This document shows, in pieces, positions 1 to 12,058 of a stretch of DNA of 64,000 nt. The stretch is taken from contig OX387202.1 of assembly GCA_947561715.1 (NCBI GenBank), forward strand, positions 5,469,001 through 5,533,000. The letters run 5' to 3'. This DNA comes from Ascidia mentula (lineage: Eukaryota; Chordata; Ascidiacea; Phlebobranchia; Ascidiidae). The notes below the pieces were generated by a model. It did no database searches. It had not been told where the DNA came from and saw only the letters and a list, made by a program, of their open reading frames with translations. Position 1 is the first letter of the stretch. Every line of letters begins with the position of its first letter. The position numbers and the translations under genes were made by a program.

Positions 1-3000
1 TGTCAGCAAAGATTGCGATGAGAATTGCAATGTGGAACACGATGAGGAGAAAGATGTAGATCCTCATACAAAGAATATCAATCCTTCTGGCCACATCCTT
101 CCACTTTTCCTCCATTATATTTGACCTCTTTGTGTCCTTCAACTCCTCATTGTGAAACCGCAAGTAACCCGTGGCGGATGTGACGTCGGTACGCAGATTG
201 GTGACATCACCTTGTATGACGTCAAATGCCGTTCTAGCGCCCTTGTGTGGTGATAGAAGAGGTGTGGTGGAATTCGGGTTCTCTGTGAATTCGTTTGATA
301 AAACAATTCAACAAACTGTTTGTTGTTTTGACATCAAAAGTATAATTTTTAACATTTTTACTTCTGTGTTAACACAAAAAACATCCGAAAAAAGTATAGA
401 ACGTGTAAAACAGTAATGTCACATTATGGTATTGAAGTTGAAACTTATTTTGCTTTTAAAACATTATTAAGAAGACATTACCTCCGTCGGTACTTGTGTT
501 AACTGTACCGGGAATATGCAGAGGTTGAGGGTTTCTTTTCCGCACTTTCTCGCTTTCTACGCTTAAATATTCACATTTCATAACGAGTTCCGGTTGGGAA
601 GAAGACGCGTATTCCGGATCAGGTCCTTTTTCTTTCTTTCTATTCCGGAAAATCCTTTGTTTCCATTTGTTGAAAAAATTTCCGACCAAATTTCGAGATA
701 TTCTCTGTTAAAAGTTTTTAATTTTAAAGAAGAGTCTGTTGGGTTTCTAAAAAATGATTTACATGCTTTCAAAAGAGATGTTTCGATTACGAATAATAAT
801 TTTGACAAACCTTTTCTGTCGACTCCATTGGAATGACGTCGTCGGAAGATAGTTTAAAATTCTTTAGTTCTTCTGTGACTCCGGTAAAATAAAGGAAAAG
901 CCTAATCCAGTATGGAACCGGGGTGATATCGATGCTGTATTGTGTCTATAATTAAACAGGCTTTGTACGAATCATTTAAATTAGCCGGACACTTTAAACC
1001 ACGCAATCCATCAACCCATCACATGTAACTTTCGGCATGGTAAAGCTTAACAATCTGAAACAAATTTCTTACCGAAACCCACGCAATAGAATACAAGTAG
1101 AGCATTCTTACATTGTCATCTGGTCCTTGCATGACTGCAGCAGAAGGCATATGATGGAGATGAAGAACCAATACGGTCATTATCATGTTAATTCCAAGTA
1201 ATGCCATGCATAGGACGAAATACAGGCCCAGAAAAGGTCCAGTTGATGCAGGGAACATATCTCCAACAGTCAACAGAAAAACCTGGGACGTAAGTAGGTC
1301 GAAAGGGTTTGTTAAACAAAGCCTGGTTGCCTTATTTTTAAATTCATATAAAACTGTGTAACATCTATGAAATTAAATTCAAAACAAACTTTAATTTGCC
1401 TAGCAAACGCCATTGTGAGCTTTGTAGCGTCACCGAGCGTACCATGAAAGTAAGCATGATCGTGATTTGGAGTCCAATCCTTTCTCCGCTGTCAGGAGGT
1501 AGATAAAATCCAAGCAGTGATATTGTGGTTAGAAGGAGAGCGGGGAAGAGCATGCTCTGCACCAAAACCAAACAGAGTCACGTGATAAGACTGTTTGCCT
1601 AATTTCGCCAAGATAGAAATCAAATTTCATGAAACGTTTCGAGGCTTTGTGTCAATGCAAAACCATTACTTAATTTGGGTCATAAATTTAGAGGATGTTT
1701 GATGTAAGGTAGCAATCATACCTGCATGTACAGGGAAGAATTTCTTCTAAACACCAACTTAAATTGGACTTCTGACCTGTGAACATTATTTGAATAAAGA
1801 ACCTCATAAAGAACTCTGGTTTTGTGGAAATCTTACCAGTGTAAACTACTAAGTCTGTTTCTGGCAACTTCAGCCACGCTTTTCTGTGGATCCATGTAAT
1901 AGAACTGCTGTTTCTTGATATCTTCCACATTTGCGGTGGCGTTGGTGATCAAAACTGCCGCGTAGTCTTGAGACTATACATAGAAACAACACAAATTAAA
2001 AAAAAAATGTTAAAGGTCCTACTAAAGTCACAGTATTCAGTGGTTCCGAATACGCGTATCTTCTCGGGGAAAATCTTTATTGATTTATGCACTGACCAAT
2101 AACCAACAAGTTAATTATATTATTGAAAATATTGAAAGCATTTTAACCCCATAATGCAAACAAAAATAGATTTGCATTAATCCTGGCTGATGATTTACGT
2201 TATTTTCACCCACATGGTAAAAGCGATTGGGAAATACAATATCTAGAAAAATTTATATTAAAACGTCCAAGCCAAAGTCGTTAAAGAAAACTAAATGAAA
2301 ATTTGACAGGAATATTAAATTATTCATAGAGTGGATTTCATTGATACACATTTTTGTTATTAAAAGCAAAGAATAAAATAAACAATAATGGAGAACTAAC
2401 CATCTTCGTGATGTTAATGTCCTTTAAAACCCATTCCCCTGATTTTACAAAGTAAATTGGAATGTCCTTCTGAAGATCACTTGCAGATCTTCGTGACTTT
2501 AGGTCGAGTTTCGAAGTTGGGAAAGTCCACGAAAGAAACGTCATCGTGCAAATCTGCCACAAGATTGCGTTTTAACTTTCGCCCAACATAGAAATTAAAT
2601 TTTTAAAAATCTGTTATTTTCAGCTTTACGACATTAGCGTATAAATCTCACACTGCTTGTGTCAAAAACATGTTCATTTGCAGTGAATCAGAATAAACAT
2701 TTAACATATTTGGTTAAAACACATGTTCCATACCTACATTAGATATGGGGAATCTGGCCTGTTGGGCCATTAAACTTGACCCGCCAGGTTCTGATACGTA
2801 TTAGTGTAACTCAGAAAATTGTCCAATACTGCAGTTTAATGCAATTTTATCAGACAATTGTATTTTAAAAACAAATAATATAAATGGGATAGTGTAAAAT
2901 TGTAAATAGATTAAACTGCATTTTAAACACTCTTTGTCCACTTTTACTGATGTGGTCGGCCCTCCTGTCGAACATTTCACAATGATCCATGACCCGAAAG

Positions 3001-4832
3001 GTTTACCCCCCGGCCTACACCCTTTACGAAACGAAATTTGAACGGTAATAAATTAAATACATCTGTTGCAAACTCGATTGGGCAAGGTTTAGGGATTTGG
3101 TTTGTAGATGAAGTTTTACCTTTAAACCTGTGTCACTTCCAGTCAATTTCCCACGAAAAGACATCATTAATATTGGATGTGGGTAATGAGGCGTTTATGT
3201 GACCAAGTGCTTGCCAACATTTGAGGTGAGGATTTATTACCGCGTGCGAAAATAATTAAAAATTGATCAGGTCATTGTTTCTTGACTCGTTGAAACCGCT
3301 ACTGACTTAATGCGTCACACACACCATGGTTTTCTACTTCTTAACACTTTCAATATTTTTATTGGAATCATTCGCGCAATTTAATTTGTGTTTATCACAA
3401 AATTTGTGTTCACCTAGGATCAATTTCGTCCCATTTAATCGATTCAAATTCCTTTGATAATAGCCTTCTAAACATGTGGAAATTCTAATGCATTTTTTCG
3501 ACTTCTAATAAACATAACAAACATCTACCTGTACATCGAAGGGAAAATGCGCAATGTCGATGCTGCATGTTGTTTCATAACTAACAGGTTCCAGATAACG
3601 AAGAGTTCCATCATATCGTATCTCAGCATACGGAAGTCTCGGGTTGTAATCTTTAATCCCAATCTCCTCATACATCACTATATCCGGCATCCACAGCATA
3701 TTCGAGGGCAAGCGGACTAAATGTAACATGTAGCTAAAACGTTACGTTACAAATACTGTTGTTAAATAAATAGTATAATGCAGGACTATACTCGAATAGG
3801 TAGTTCATGCTTTTTCACATAACATTCGCATGTTTGTTGTTGTCACAGATTTCGTGTCAACTCACTGTCAGTTATTCCTTCGTATTCGTCCGGGTTCCAG
3901 GTTAGGAATTCGTCTTTCCAAAAAAGTCTGTAGCGAAGCAAACTTTTCAAGGTCTGATCTTTCTCGTTTAAATCCAGAGTCTGTAGAATGATCCGACTAT
4001 AAGGCAAACGCCCAATTATACAAAACACGCAGACATTACCTGGGTATAACTGAGGTCGATATCCACCAAAACCTGGTGTGTGTAATTGATAACAGGTCGT
4101 ACAGCTTTATCATAACCTGCAAATAACATAAAAGTTTCGTCATAAAAACAATACTTCAAAGTTCATATTAAAAAAAGGTAATTTTGAATGCTTTATAAGC
4201 ATATGCTTTGTCTTATATCCAATGAGAAAAAAATGTGATAAGATATCGACACAAATAAAAAAAAGGTTTGCTTTCGTTACATCATTGTCTTTGCAGTGCA
4301 ACAGAAAAAATAAAGCCTCAATGTTCAAGAAATAATTGTACGGGTTTGTGTGCAATACTACATATTCAGTTACTAATCTGTAGAAGCAGTCAAATATACA
4401 ATTGGAACAAATTAAAGTTTTCTTGACTTCTCTTTTTTAATTACGTCACTACTGTTACCTTGCCTAACAAGAAGATCGAACTTTAGACGAGCTGTCACTG
4501 CATTTTGGGCTTTGCTCGAGTTTGACTGAAAATTGTTCGTAGTTCCGGATGCATCGGAGTTTTGGGCCTGATTCCCACCGCTTGATCCAACCTTAAAACC
4601 AAAAAGATGTTGCGCATAACTCGTTTGTTACTTAAACCTAAACTTGGACTGCGTATTTGTATATATACAGTTCTGTAAACCAAACGAACAAAAATTTGGA
4701 AAAAAAACTTGTAGTTTCTCCTACCTGGGATATTCCAACCAATCCAACTTTGGCAGCCGTTTTCCCACCTTTCCCTGCTTGACCCGATTTGATAAAGAGG
4801 ATAGCGAGAAGCAATATCGTAAACTTCAACAT
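1..4832 (-). CDS. Nicotinic acetylcholine receptor-like Cys-loop channel subunit, 3' end cut by window
   Basis: Twelve exons keep phase throughout: 4725-4832, 4459-4591, 4040-4116, 3866-3980, 3529-3716, 2401-2553, 1837-1973, 1722-1776, 1443-1556, 1112-1282, 482-704 and 1-282. The start is the ATG at 4832, which opens a signal peptide (MLKFTILLLAILFIKSGQA). The Cys-loop spans exons 5 and 6, with 13 residues between the cysteines (C-SIDIAHFPFDVQI-C). TM1-TM2 are in exon 9 (FPALLLTTISLLGFYLPPDS, then GERIGLQ, where the GE is typical of cation-selective pentameric channels). TM2-TM3 continue in exon 10. Exon 11 is the charged cytoplasmic loop. Exon 12 holds the pre-M4 helix and M4 (WKDVARRIDILCMRIYIFLL). 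About 585 codons are visible and only the extreme C-terminus is missing. The loop-C region in exon 7 lacks the adjacent cysteine pair of alpha subunits, so this is probably a non-alpha subunit of a ligand-gated cation channel. A GABA or glycine receptor is less likely because of the pore sequence. Confidence 0.9.
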
Positions 4833-4887
4833 TTTATCCGTAGGTGAGACAAGCCAGTGTGTGAATGACTCAGCAACCATAGGTTCG

Positions 4888-4894
4888 TTATATA
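4888..4894 (-). promoter_or_regulatory. Possible TATA box of the receptor gene
   Basis: On the minus strand the sequence TATATAA lies 56 bases before the chosen ATG. A start about 30 bases downstream would leave a short leader. The placement is suggestive only. In tunicates, trans-splicing could also define the leader. Confidence 0.35.
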
Positions 4895-5599
4895 CCATTC
4901 GGCTTTCATAAATATTAATGATGTGAGCCTCTCTCCCTTGGCCTGGACCATCTTCATACGATGCTCAAAGGGAAAAAAGGAGCTTACATTGCATCGTTAA
5001 TAATATTTTCCTAAAGTGAGTGCTTCATTATATTTGAAAGGTGTCTAGCCTATTCATTAATTTCATGTGACATTTAACTACGTGTGTATGTTATAGGCCA
5101 TTGTTGACAAACTCACTTTAAGGTTTAATGCTGCATGTTAATGTTTTATTTTCAATACGATTCACAAGCCAGTTTAATACACGATTCATTACAAAATCAA
5201 GGCCAAGACAATAAATTTTTCGGTTTAAAGTAGGATATACCTACAGAATTCGACAAACAAGTTTACAGTAGTATTCGAATTTTCAAAAAGTCAACATACG
5301 AAGCGCAAATGAACAATTAATATGAAGCTAAATTGTAAGATTAACCTCTTATCTCGGCAGAAGTAAATCGAATCTAAGAAAAAGAACCAAAATAAAACAT
5401 TGTCGTAACTAATTTTCTTACTACAACTATTCGCATGTGTACAATGGAATATGTGCCGTCAACAAACCACTTGCCATTGTAAAGTAGCAAATTCCTTTGC
5501 ACCAAGGATAAATTTATTTTCTTGGGAGTGAGAATGTGTTGTTTAAATGATTTTGGTAAACCATTTTGTTCTTCTGTATGCGTGCGAAAGTGTAACGAG
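4895..5599. other. Intergenic, no gene seen
   Basis: AT-rich sequence between the receptor promoter and the zinc-finger relic. No coding exon, repeat or RNA gene could be supported. Confidence 0.6.
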
Positions 5600-6000
5600 T
5601 TAATGTGGCAAATTCTTACTTGTGATAATTGTCTTCAGTTTGCTTGTTTTGTTTTCAGCGTGGGTTCGAATGTGTCCCTGCAAATGACCACAAGTAGTAA
5701 AACGCTTTTCACAGATCTCGCGTTTGTAAGGTATTTCCACAGTGAGAAGCCTCATATGAACCTGGAGGGGAACATATATTCTAAAGATTTTTTCACAGAC
5801 CACACTTTTTTGAAGTTTTTCTCCTGTGTGAGCGAGGAGTTTAATTTTAAGGCCATGTTTTCCGAAAAGTTTCTTACATACGTTGCACTGTTGTTTCTTC
5901 CCCATCGTGTGGGTTGCACTGTGGCCCTTTAAACGTCCCCCAATACGCGAACCTGTTTCTCGCAAACATTGCACTGGAAAGACTTTTCTCTGGAAGGGAA
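5600..6000 (-). pseudogene. Decayed C2H2 zinc-finger relic
   Basis: The minus strand reads as a decayed relative of the intact zinc-finger gene at 28701-29645. It has the same leader (FPVQCLRET), a recognisable finger (QCNVCKKLFG, then HGLK), HTGEK-type linkers and CEKRFTT followed by HIRTH. Several fingers are missing and many of the remaining ones have lost zinc-binding cysteines or histidines. The leader homology stops about where the Penelope-like element begins (6056). It is not expected to encode a working DNA-binding protein. Confidence 0.75.
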
Positions 6001-6055
6001 ACAAAAGTAATTTGGAATTAAAACGAAGCTTGTAATATGAAACATGACATAAAGG

Positions 6056-6170
6056 CAATGTTATAAAACTATCAGAAGTTTCAAACTGAAGTCAGCTGAT
6101 TTATTAGAAATCATGAAAAATCGATTTCGCCTGGACGGACATCCTCAGTTTCCGCAAATACGAAATTTGC
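6056..6170. repeat. Left terminal inverted repeat of the Penelope-like element
   Basis: This segment is the imperfect reverse complement of 7667-7765. The shared core includes the complement of GAGGATG, CGTCCAGGCGAAA and the run GCAAATTTCGTATTTGC. The left arm is about 16 bases longer because of a small indel. Confidence 0.85.
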
Positions 6171-7666
6171 GTCATTTACCGACAAAAAAAGGCATAGCAA
6201 CTAGCGACAACGATTCTTGCCATAGCACTTCACTATGTAATACAATCAGTCGCTATGATTCTTAATACCGCACATCTTTTCAAGAGGTTCATTGACGATA
6301 TTATTTGGGTTTCTACGGGAGAAGACATAACCTCAAATATAAAACTCACGAAAGCATTTTCTACTGCAGGACTGCAGATTGTGTTTCGTCAAATGCGCAT
6401 CAAGGATGGTAACACTTCTGTAGAGTTTCTGGATGTGTGGCTTGCGAATCAAGTTTTGGGTTTGTCACCAAAAACTTTGTTAAGGAGACAGCAAAAGAGC
6501 GGTGTTTCCTTCATGGAACATCTTAGCACCCCGGACACATTTACAAGTCCATTATTCTAGGTGAAGCATGTCGTTTGCGTCGCCTGAATGAAAGACGAAA
6601 TCACTACCAACAAAGCCTGGATCCACTTCAGGATAAGTGCATAAAATCGGGCTTCTCGAAGAAGGTTATTAGTGCAATTATTACACAGGCACGAACTTGG
6701 ATACAACGCTTTCGCGATGTCACCGAAAAGGGCAAAATCTCAATGATTGCTTGGGGCACCTCCTTTCCTCATGTGCTTAAACCAACGCATAAAAGGAAAG
6801 AATTAAAAAGCCAAGCAACAATTGTTTACAAACGACCGCCGCCTTTGGGAAATATTCTGACCAATTACTATTAACTGGCATTGCAAACAGACTAAAGCAG
6901 CCCCGCGGGGAGTTACGCTTGCAGACGGTGCGCAATGTGCGGTCACCATGGCAACCATAAATCTATGGTTATTAAACGACTAATTTAACGACGAAAACAG
7001 GTAAAGAATACAAACTAACGCAACACCTAACCTGTGCAAGTTATGGGATTTACGTTGCGATGAGCAGTACGTTGGTCAGACTAAAAAACGTTTCTCAAAA
7101 CGATGGCCGCAACATAGCCCAGGCTGGAACATGACAATAGGCAAAACGGGGTGTACCGACAAGACGGCCCTGTGCCACCGTTGTTTAAGCGCACACCCCT
7201 CGTCAGGTCAACACCAGCCCATTGACAACTGTTTTGCAGTGACATTTGTTCAACAAAACTGGATGTTTCCGAAGCCAAATGGTTAAACCTTACGCAGGCC
7301 TCAATAAACATCCAAAAAAATGATCATTCCCAGAATTCGGTGAATAACATCTTGTTGACGGTTTATTGATGTGTTCCACGGTTGCAACGTAATTCTGTTC
7401 ATTGGTTTTTATCATTGCTCTTATCACGTTCTGTGTTGTGTTGGTGTACGTTCCAGCTGCAGGTGTTGTTGCGTTGCGTGTTATACGTCATTCGGCTTAT
7501 GTTGCGTTGCGTGTTACGTCACATAGTCTTATCTTCGCGCCACTGAAGAACGACTTCCATTGCAGTGTAGTGAATGGCACAGGGAAGGCAGCAGTACAGG
7601 ACTTCTTGCTTTTTTACTTTAGTAGTTTTATTTTATTTATTTGATCGTATCTTTCTGTGTTTACTT

Positions 7667-7765
7667 GCAAATTTCGTATTTGCAGACACTGAGGATGCCC
7701 GTCCAGGCGAAAAATAATAAATTAGCTGACTTAAATTTGAAACTTCTGTTAGTTTTATAACATTG
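7667..7765. repeat. Right terminal inverted repeat of the Penelope-like element
   Basis: Imperfect reverse complement of 6056-6170. The motif CTGAGGATGCCCGTCCAGGC followed by GAAA resembles a weakened hammerhead core (CTGATGA, stem II, GAAA), a structure known from Penelope-like terminal repeats. Confidence 0.8.
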
Positions 7766-7849
7766 ACTTTATATCAAAATAGAAAATTGGTGTCGCTGAT
7801 AGAATACAATGCCAACCAGAGGGCTAGATTCTGAAAAAATTAAGGAACC

Positions 7850-8830
7850 ATAGTCTTTATTTGGTATATAATTTAAAGTTAAACTGACACAACAACATAA
7901 TAGGTTGAGGACAAGAAATATAAAAATCGTAAGACTTCCTTAAATTTCGAAAAACAACTGAAACTTTAGTCACGAATTCGACTTTAAATTGTGAACTATC
8001 TTTGTATCCCGAATGATGCTAAAAACTATCCCGAATGATGCTAAAATTGTAGAACACTCAAAATTCACTCAGTAACATCAAAATGTGTGATGCAAATTTG
8101 TTAATACTTAAACAAGACAAAGCGCCATGCAATAGTTATATAGTGCGTGTACACACTTTGTCAATTATTGTTTGACAGATATATATTTTAACAGCCAAAT
8201 CGAATTGATTACATGAAAATTTATCTCCGAATAAATTTGCGCACACCGCTGGCAGCTGCAATAGCTTTGTGCAGTTTTGTGTTTCAAAAAATAACCAAAT
8301 GTCTGGCAATTATCCGTGGATTAAACCAATAATATTCTCTCTATTTCCTTTCAAGCTTCATCACAGTTAAAACACTCACTGCTGAGTTAACTGTCACTGT
8401 ATGTGGTCAATCATATCTTTGTGCTGGCGATCACTATTTTGTACCGGGGAAGGGGAAAAACAATTTAATGGTGAAGAACAATGCTTGGCTCTAATATAAA
8501 GATAACGCTTGCACCAAATAATCGTTTTTGTAGCTAATCTTATCTGACGATTATTCTCAGTTTTGCACCAATTGATTCACTGCCAAAGTAATCAATGTTT
8601 GCAAGTTGGAAACCAGAGCAAAGTAAGCTTGACCGAATCTAATGAAACGATCTATAAAAAGTATGATAGAAAATGACACAAGAATCCTCCAATGAACAAT
8701 CATTTCTTGATACGTGTTTATTTGCAAAGGACACAGTGTAACACGCATGTTTCCCAACCTAATTGCTTTACAACTGGAACGCAGACGAACTTTTAGGCTT
8801 TCCTGTAGCAATTATTCTTGGGTTTGTTAT
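7850..8830. repeat. Diverged copy of a dispersed repeat
   Basis: Shares blocks with 21386-21999, 27895-28492, 31150-32060, 37127-38040 and 56850-57750. Diagnostic shared stretches are the CTGTATGTGGTCAA block, TATTTTGTACCGGGGAAGGG and the ACAAGAATCCTCCAATGAAC block. No coding capacity was recognised. The element class is unknown. Confidence 0.65.
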
Positions 8831-8903
8831 TACCGGGCCAACCTGGTAAGAGATATTTTGTTTTATCTACCTCACAATAAACGTGTTGTGCTTTAGTAAT
8901 AAT

Positions 8904-9034
8904 AGTTGGGCAGTTAGCTTACATAAACGCGCTTGTGTGGTAGTAATAGAAGTATCATTGGAATTTTGATCTTTGTGAGAAAGACATGTAAGCAACTTAA
9001 CACAAGCGCTTTTGTGTTAGCAAACTGCCCAACT
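8904..9034. mobile_element. 131-bp foldback element (MITE-like)
   Basis: The ends are inverted repeats of about 35 bases starting AGTTGGGCAGTT on both strands, with matching inner blocks (ACGCGCTTGTGT on the left; complement AAGCGCTTGTGT on the right). No coding sequence. A target duplication is not clear, so the superfamily is unassigned. Confidence 0.75.
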
Positions 9035-10208
9035 GTATTTTAAAATAGATTGTTAACCTTATAACTATTACGTGTAGTAGCTATATGCGTACAGTCAAAT
9101 ACAAATGCCGGCAATTTTTTGTTTATAAAACTGTGAAAATTGCTGTTGAATTTAAATGGGGTCTCACGTTTTTGACAAAGTTTGACGTTCAAATACATAT
9201 CCTGCTGCTGAAGGCCGAAATATGATTATAAAAAGATAAATACAACAAGTTACATCCTGAGCCAAACACCAAACAGTCTAAATCCCACCACATGCAATGC
9301 TTGTGAAAAGATACAGGGCAAAGGCTTCAAAACTTTTTTGATATCTGTGTAGAGCAAGTTGTAAAAGTTATAAAAGATATAAAGAGAAATGTATTTGGTA
9401 TGTGGCACCACATGAAAATTTTAATTCGTATACTGCATTGCAACCATGGTGTAGATGCTTTGTGTTATTTCAAGCTAAAATTAGGCGAGACGTTTCTTGA
9501 ACCATATACGCATGAACCAATATAATGGTAATTCAAGCTGTAGTATTCAAAACAACTAAAATAAAACAATGCCAATAAACAACGTTTTTACCTTTTTAAC
9601 GTGCATTGTAACACGGTTATTTTCGTGCAATCAGAAAATTCGCATATTCCGACGAAATTACTGGTACAAATGATGTATATTTTTATAAGGACATGAAAAT
9701 CACGACATGATGCACATTATATACATATGGTTTTAGGAAAGAACATACCTCAGTCGTTGTGGTGTTCCTGGCACCAATGCAACAATGGATTTAGTACGTA
9801 GCGCTTAGCTTTTGTTGTTAGTCACAGCCCAGCTAACACACAACGTAATTTCGACGTTCCCAATGTCGCAATAAGGTCGTAAACACGTGTCACACTCATA
9901 TTTTATCAAAGCAAATGTTGAAAAATAGGTTTCAACCAACGTTGAAAAGCAACGTTAAGAAAAACTTTATTTCTACGTTCCATATACGTAAATTGCAACG
10001 TAACTGCAAAACCAATATGCCACTGCTTTGCAATGTTCAAAGTGACCTATTTAAAGGTTGTCTGTCTACTTAGAGAAAGAGAAACAACAACATGTGAAGC
10101 TGAAGATGTACCATCCTGTTCCCGTACACTTCTTTCAACTTAATCAAATATTGCTGGTACCGAGAAGTTTCGCCAGAATAGTTTGCGCACTAACGCCAAT
10201 ACGCAGAG
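9035..10208. other. Intergenic, no gene seen
   Basis: AT-rich sequence without a supportable exon. A block near 9830-10010 is rich in AACGT words and may be part of an old repeat, but no boundaries could be placed. Confidence 0.5.
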
Positions 10209-10440
10209 GCCGTACGGTCGTGCATCAGTAGTTTGTGATGATGTACGTCGGTATTTTTTTTATTGTTTCTCATAATGTCATGAAATTTTTTACACATGAC
10301 CTACATGTCATATCGAAACGGCGTTCTGCAATAATTTTTTGTTAACTGTTGTCCATTATTCGCTAGAATATTTTTCGGGCTTACACTATTCGTAGCCGCC
10401 ATACGGTCGTTCTTTTACGGTTTGTGACGATGTACATTAG
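10209..10440. repeat. Imperfect direct repeat pair
   Basis: A block of about 45 bases (ACGGTCGT ... TTTGTGATGATGTAC) at about 10209-10253 recurs imperfectly at about 10396-10440 (ACGGTCGT ... TTTGTGACGATGTAC). Confidence 0.55.
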
Positions 10441-10647
10441 TTAGTAAGGATACCTGCAGTGTTGCCAGATTTTTTTTATCAAAAGCGCCAATTTTTTTGT
10501 TTCAAAACGCCCAAATGCGCCCAATTTATTAAAGTTTACATATGTCAGATGCGTACACCAATCGTCATTTTATGCCTATGGTTGGCTGCACTCATCTAAC
10601 AAGAAACACTTAAACGTAAAACTAAGACCGTGAGCATGACACAAGAC

Positions 10648-11096
10648 TAGTGATGTTCCCAGTTCCAAATTACCCGGCCCGGCCGGATCCGGATAGTTAT
10701 CAATCAAATCCGGCCGGATAATATGGATCCGGCAGTTTGTTAACACCGATTCAAGCGTGTATTTTACCGGTATGGCAAAAATGTTTGATTGCCAAACAGA
10801 ATGCTATGTTATGGTTAGCTTAAACATGAGTGGAACAAATCAACGTGGGCATTTATTAATATGGTACAACCCGTCACGAAAAACCTTAATAACAAACAAG
10901 CGAAAATCGTTAGTCTAGCATGACAGCTGGGTCCAAAAAACGAGTAATTTGCGAATTGTTTGTCCGTTTTTAGGACAAAAATGCTTTCCCAACTATCCGG
11001 TAAAATAAAGGGGAATATCTGGCCGAGTCCGGGTATTGAAAATTGGTCAATATCCAGCCGGGTCCGGGTACCCGGATCCGGGGCAAGACATCACTA
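10648..11096. mobile_element. 449-bp hAT-type non-autonomous element with 8-bp target duplication
   Basis: The ends are inverted (TAGTGATGT and its complement ACATCACTA). The flanks carry a perfect 8-base direct repeat, CACAAGAC, at 10640-10647 and 11097-11104. The 8-bp duplication and the TAGTGATG-type tip fit the hAT superfamily. The subterminal zones are rich in CCGG and CCGGATCCGG palindromic words. It has no transposase and is presumably mobilised in trans. Confidence 0.88.
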
Positions 11097-11104
11097 CACA
11101 AGAC

Positions 11105-12058
11105 CCGTAAAACTGCATTATTTTCATCACAGTCGTCAATGCAATATGATTATGACGTCATATTTCGTTGTGTGGTCAGATTGTTGTATTTGAAATAAGG
11201 CTGAAACAGCGTTCTGTCACATAATTAATTAAATTATTCAATTTCCAAAACACGCCCAAATGCGCCCAAAGCGCAAGGTGCAACAAAAAACGACCAAGTA
11301 GACAGGCCCAATTGGGCGTAAAACCAGGCCTCAGAGACTATTGACCGTTTTGTGCTAATATTTTGTGCAAAAATAGTTAAAAAGACTTAGTTTCTGTTAC
11401 CTACTTCAGTTATAATATATTTTCTGTCCCTGTAATATTGACTAGCACTTGACAGTTCACATGAAAAAAAACGGTTTTGCTTATCACACACGTGCAGAGA
11501 GCAAATTACACGACTAATTAGCTGCCTTTGTGGTTGCAACGAAGAAATTTCACCTTATTGCACTCATTTGCGTTGGCAATTAAAAAAAATAAGTTTATTT
11601 ACACATTTAAGACCCAGCAAAAGCACCCAGGTGTTGTTACAGGTATTACAGGCTCTTTAACACAAAATTGAAAGAAAATTCTTGATTCAGTATCGTGATG
11701 GGACGTGTTTCATTCTCTGCAACAAAAATGCTTTGTAACGTTATATAGGAAACTAATTCACTTTAATAAATCAAAAATATTACCAGAACCATACTTGGCT
11801 TAATTCCGTAACTATCAACAATAAAGTTCCGCTCCTGTAAAACAAAAGTTTATGAACATTATTGACGGTTTTGTAAATCTTTAATACAAACGAAATAGCC
11901 AAGTCGAGAATTTCATGATACAGACGTTTCTATTGTTGGGCTACAATCGTTTTCAGTGTAAAATGTGATTGTGTTTTCAGTAATTGTCGTAGTGCTACTT
12001 TTTAATCATTCTAAACAATGTTTTGAACCCTTAGTCTCCGAAAATTGCATTGTTATTC
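11105..12058. other. Intergenic, downstream of the NLR gene
   Basis: No exon recognised. A CGCCCAAATGCGCCCAA motif at about 11250 repeats one at about 10505 in the same orientation, on either side of the hAT-type element. Confidence 0.5.

Larger units (their letters stand above)
6056..7765 (+). mobile_element. Penelope-like element, broken, with inverted terminal repeats
   Basis: The plus strand carries a Penelope-type reverse transcriptase remnant (RFIDDIIWV with the YxDD-equivalent FIDD, then VEFLDV) from about 6255. A GIY-YIG endonuclease remnant follows at about 7040-7110, in order YGIYVARC then YVGQTKKRF. RT plus GIY-YIG is the hallmark of Penelope-like elements. The unit is bounded by an imperfect inverted repeat, 6056-6170 against 7667-7765. 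It is broken in several places and fairly old. It lies against the zinc-finger relic. Confidence 0.8.
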
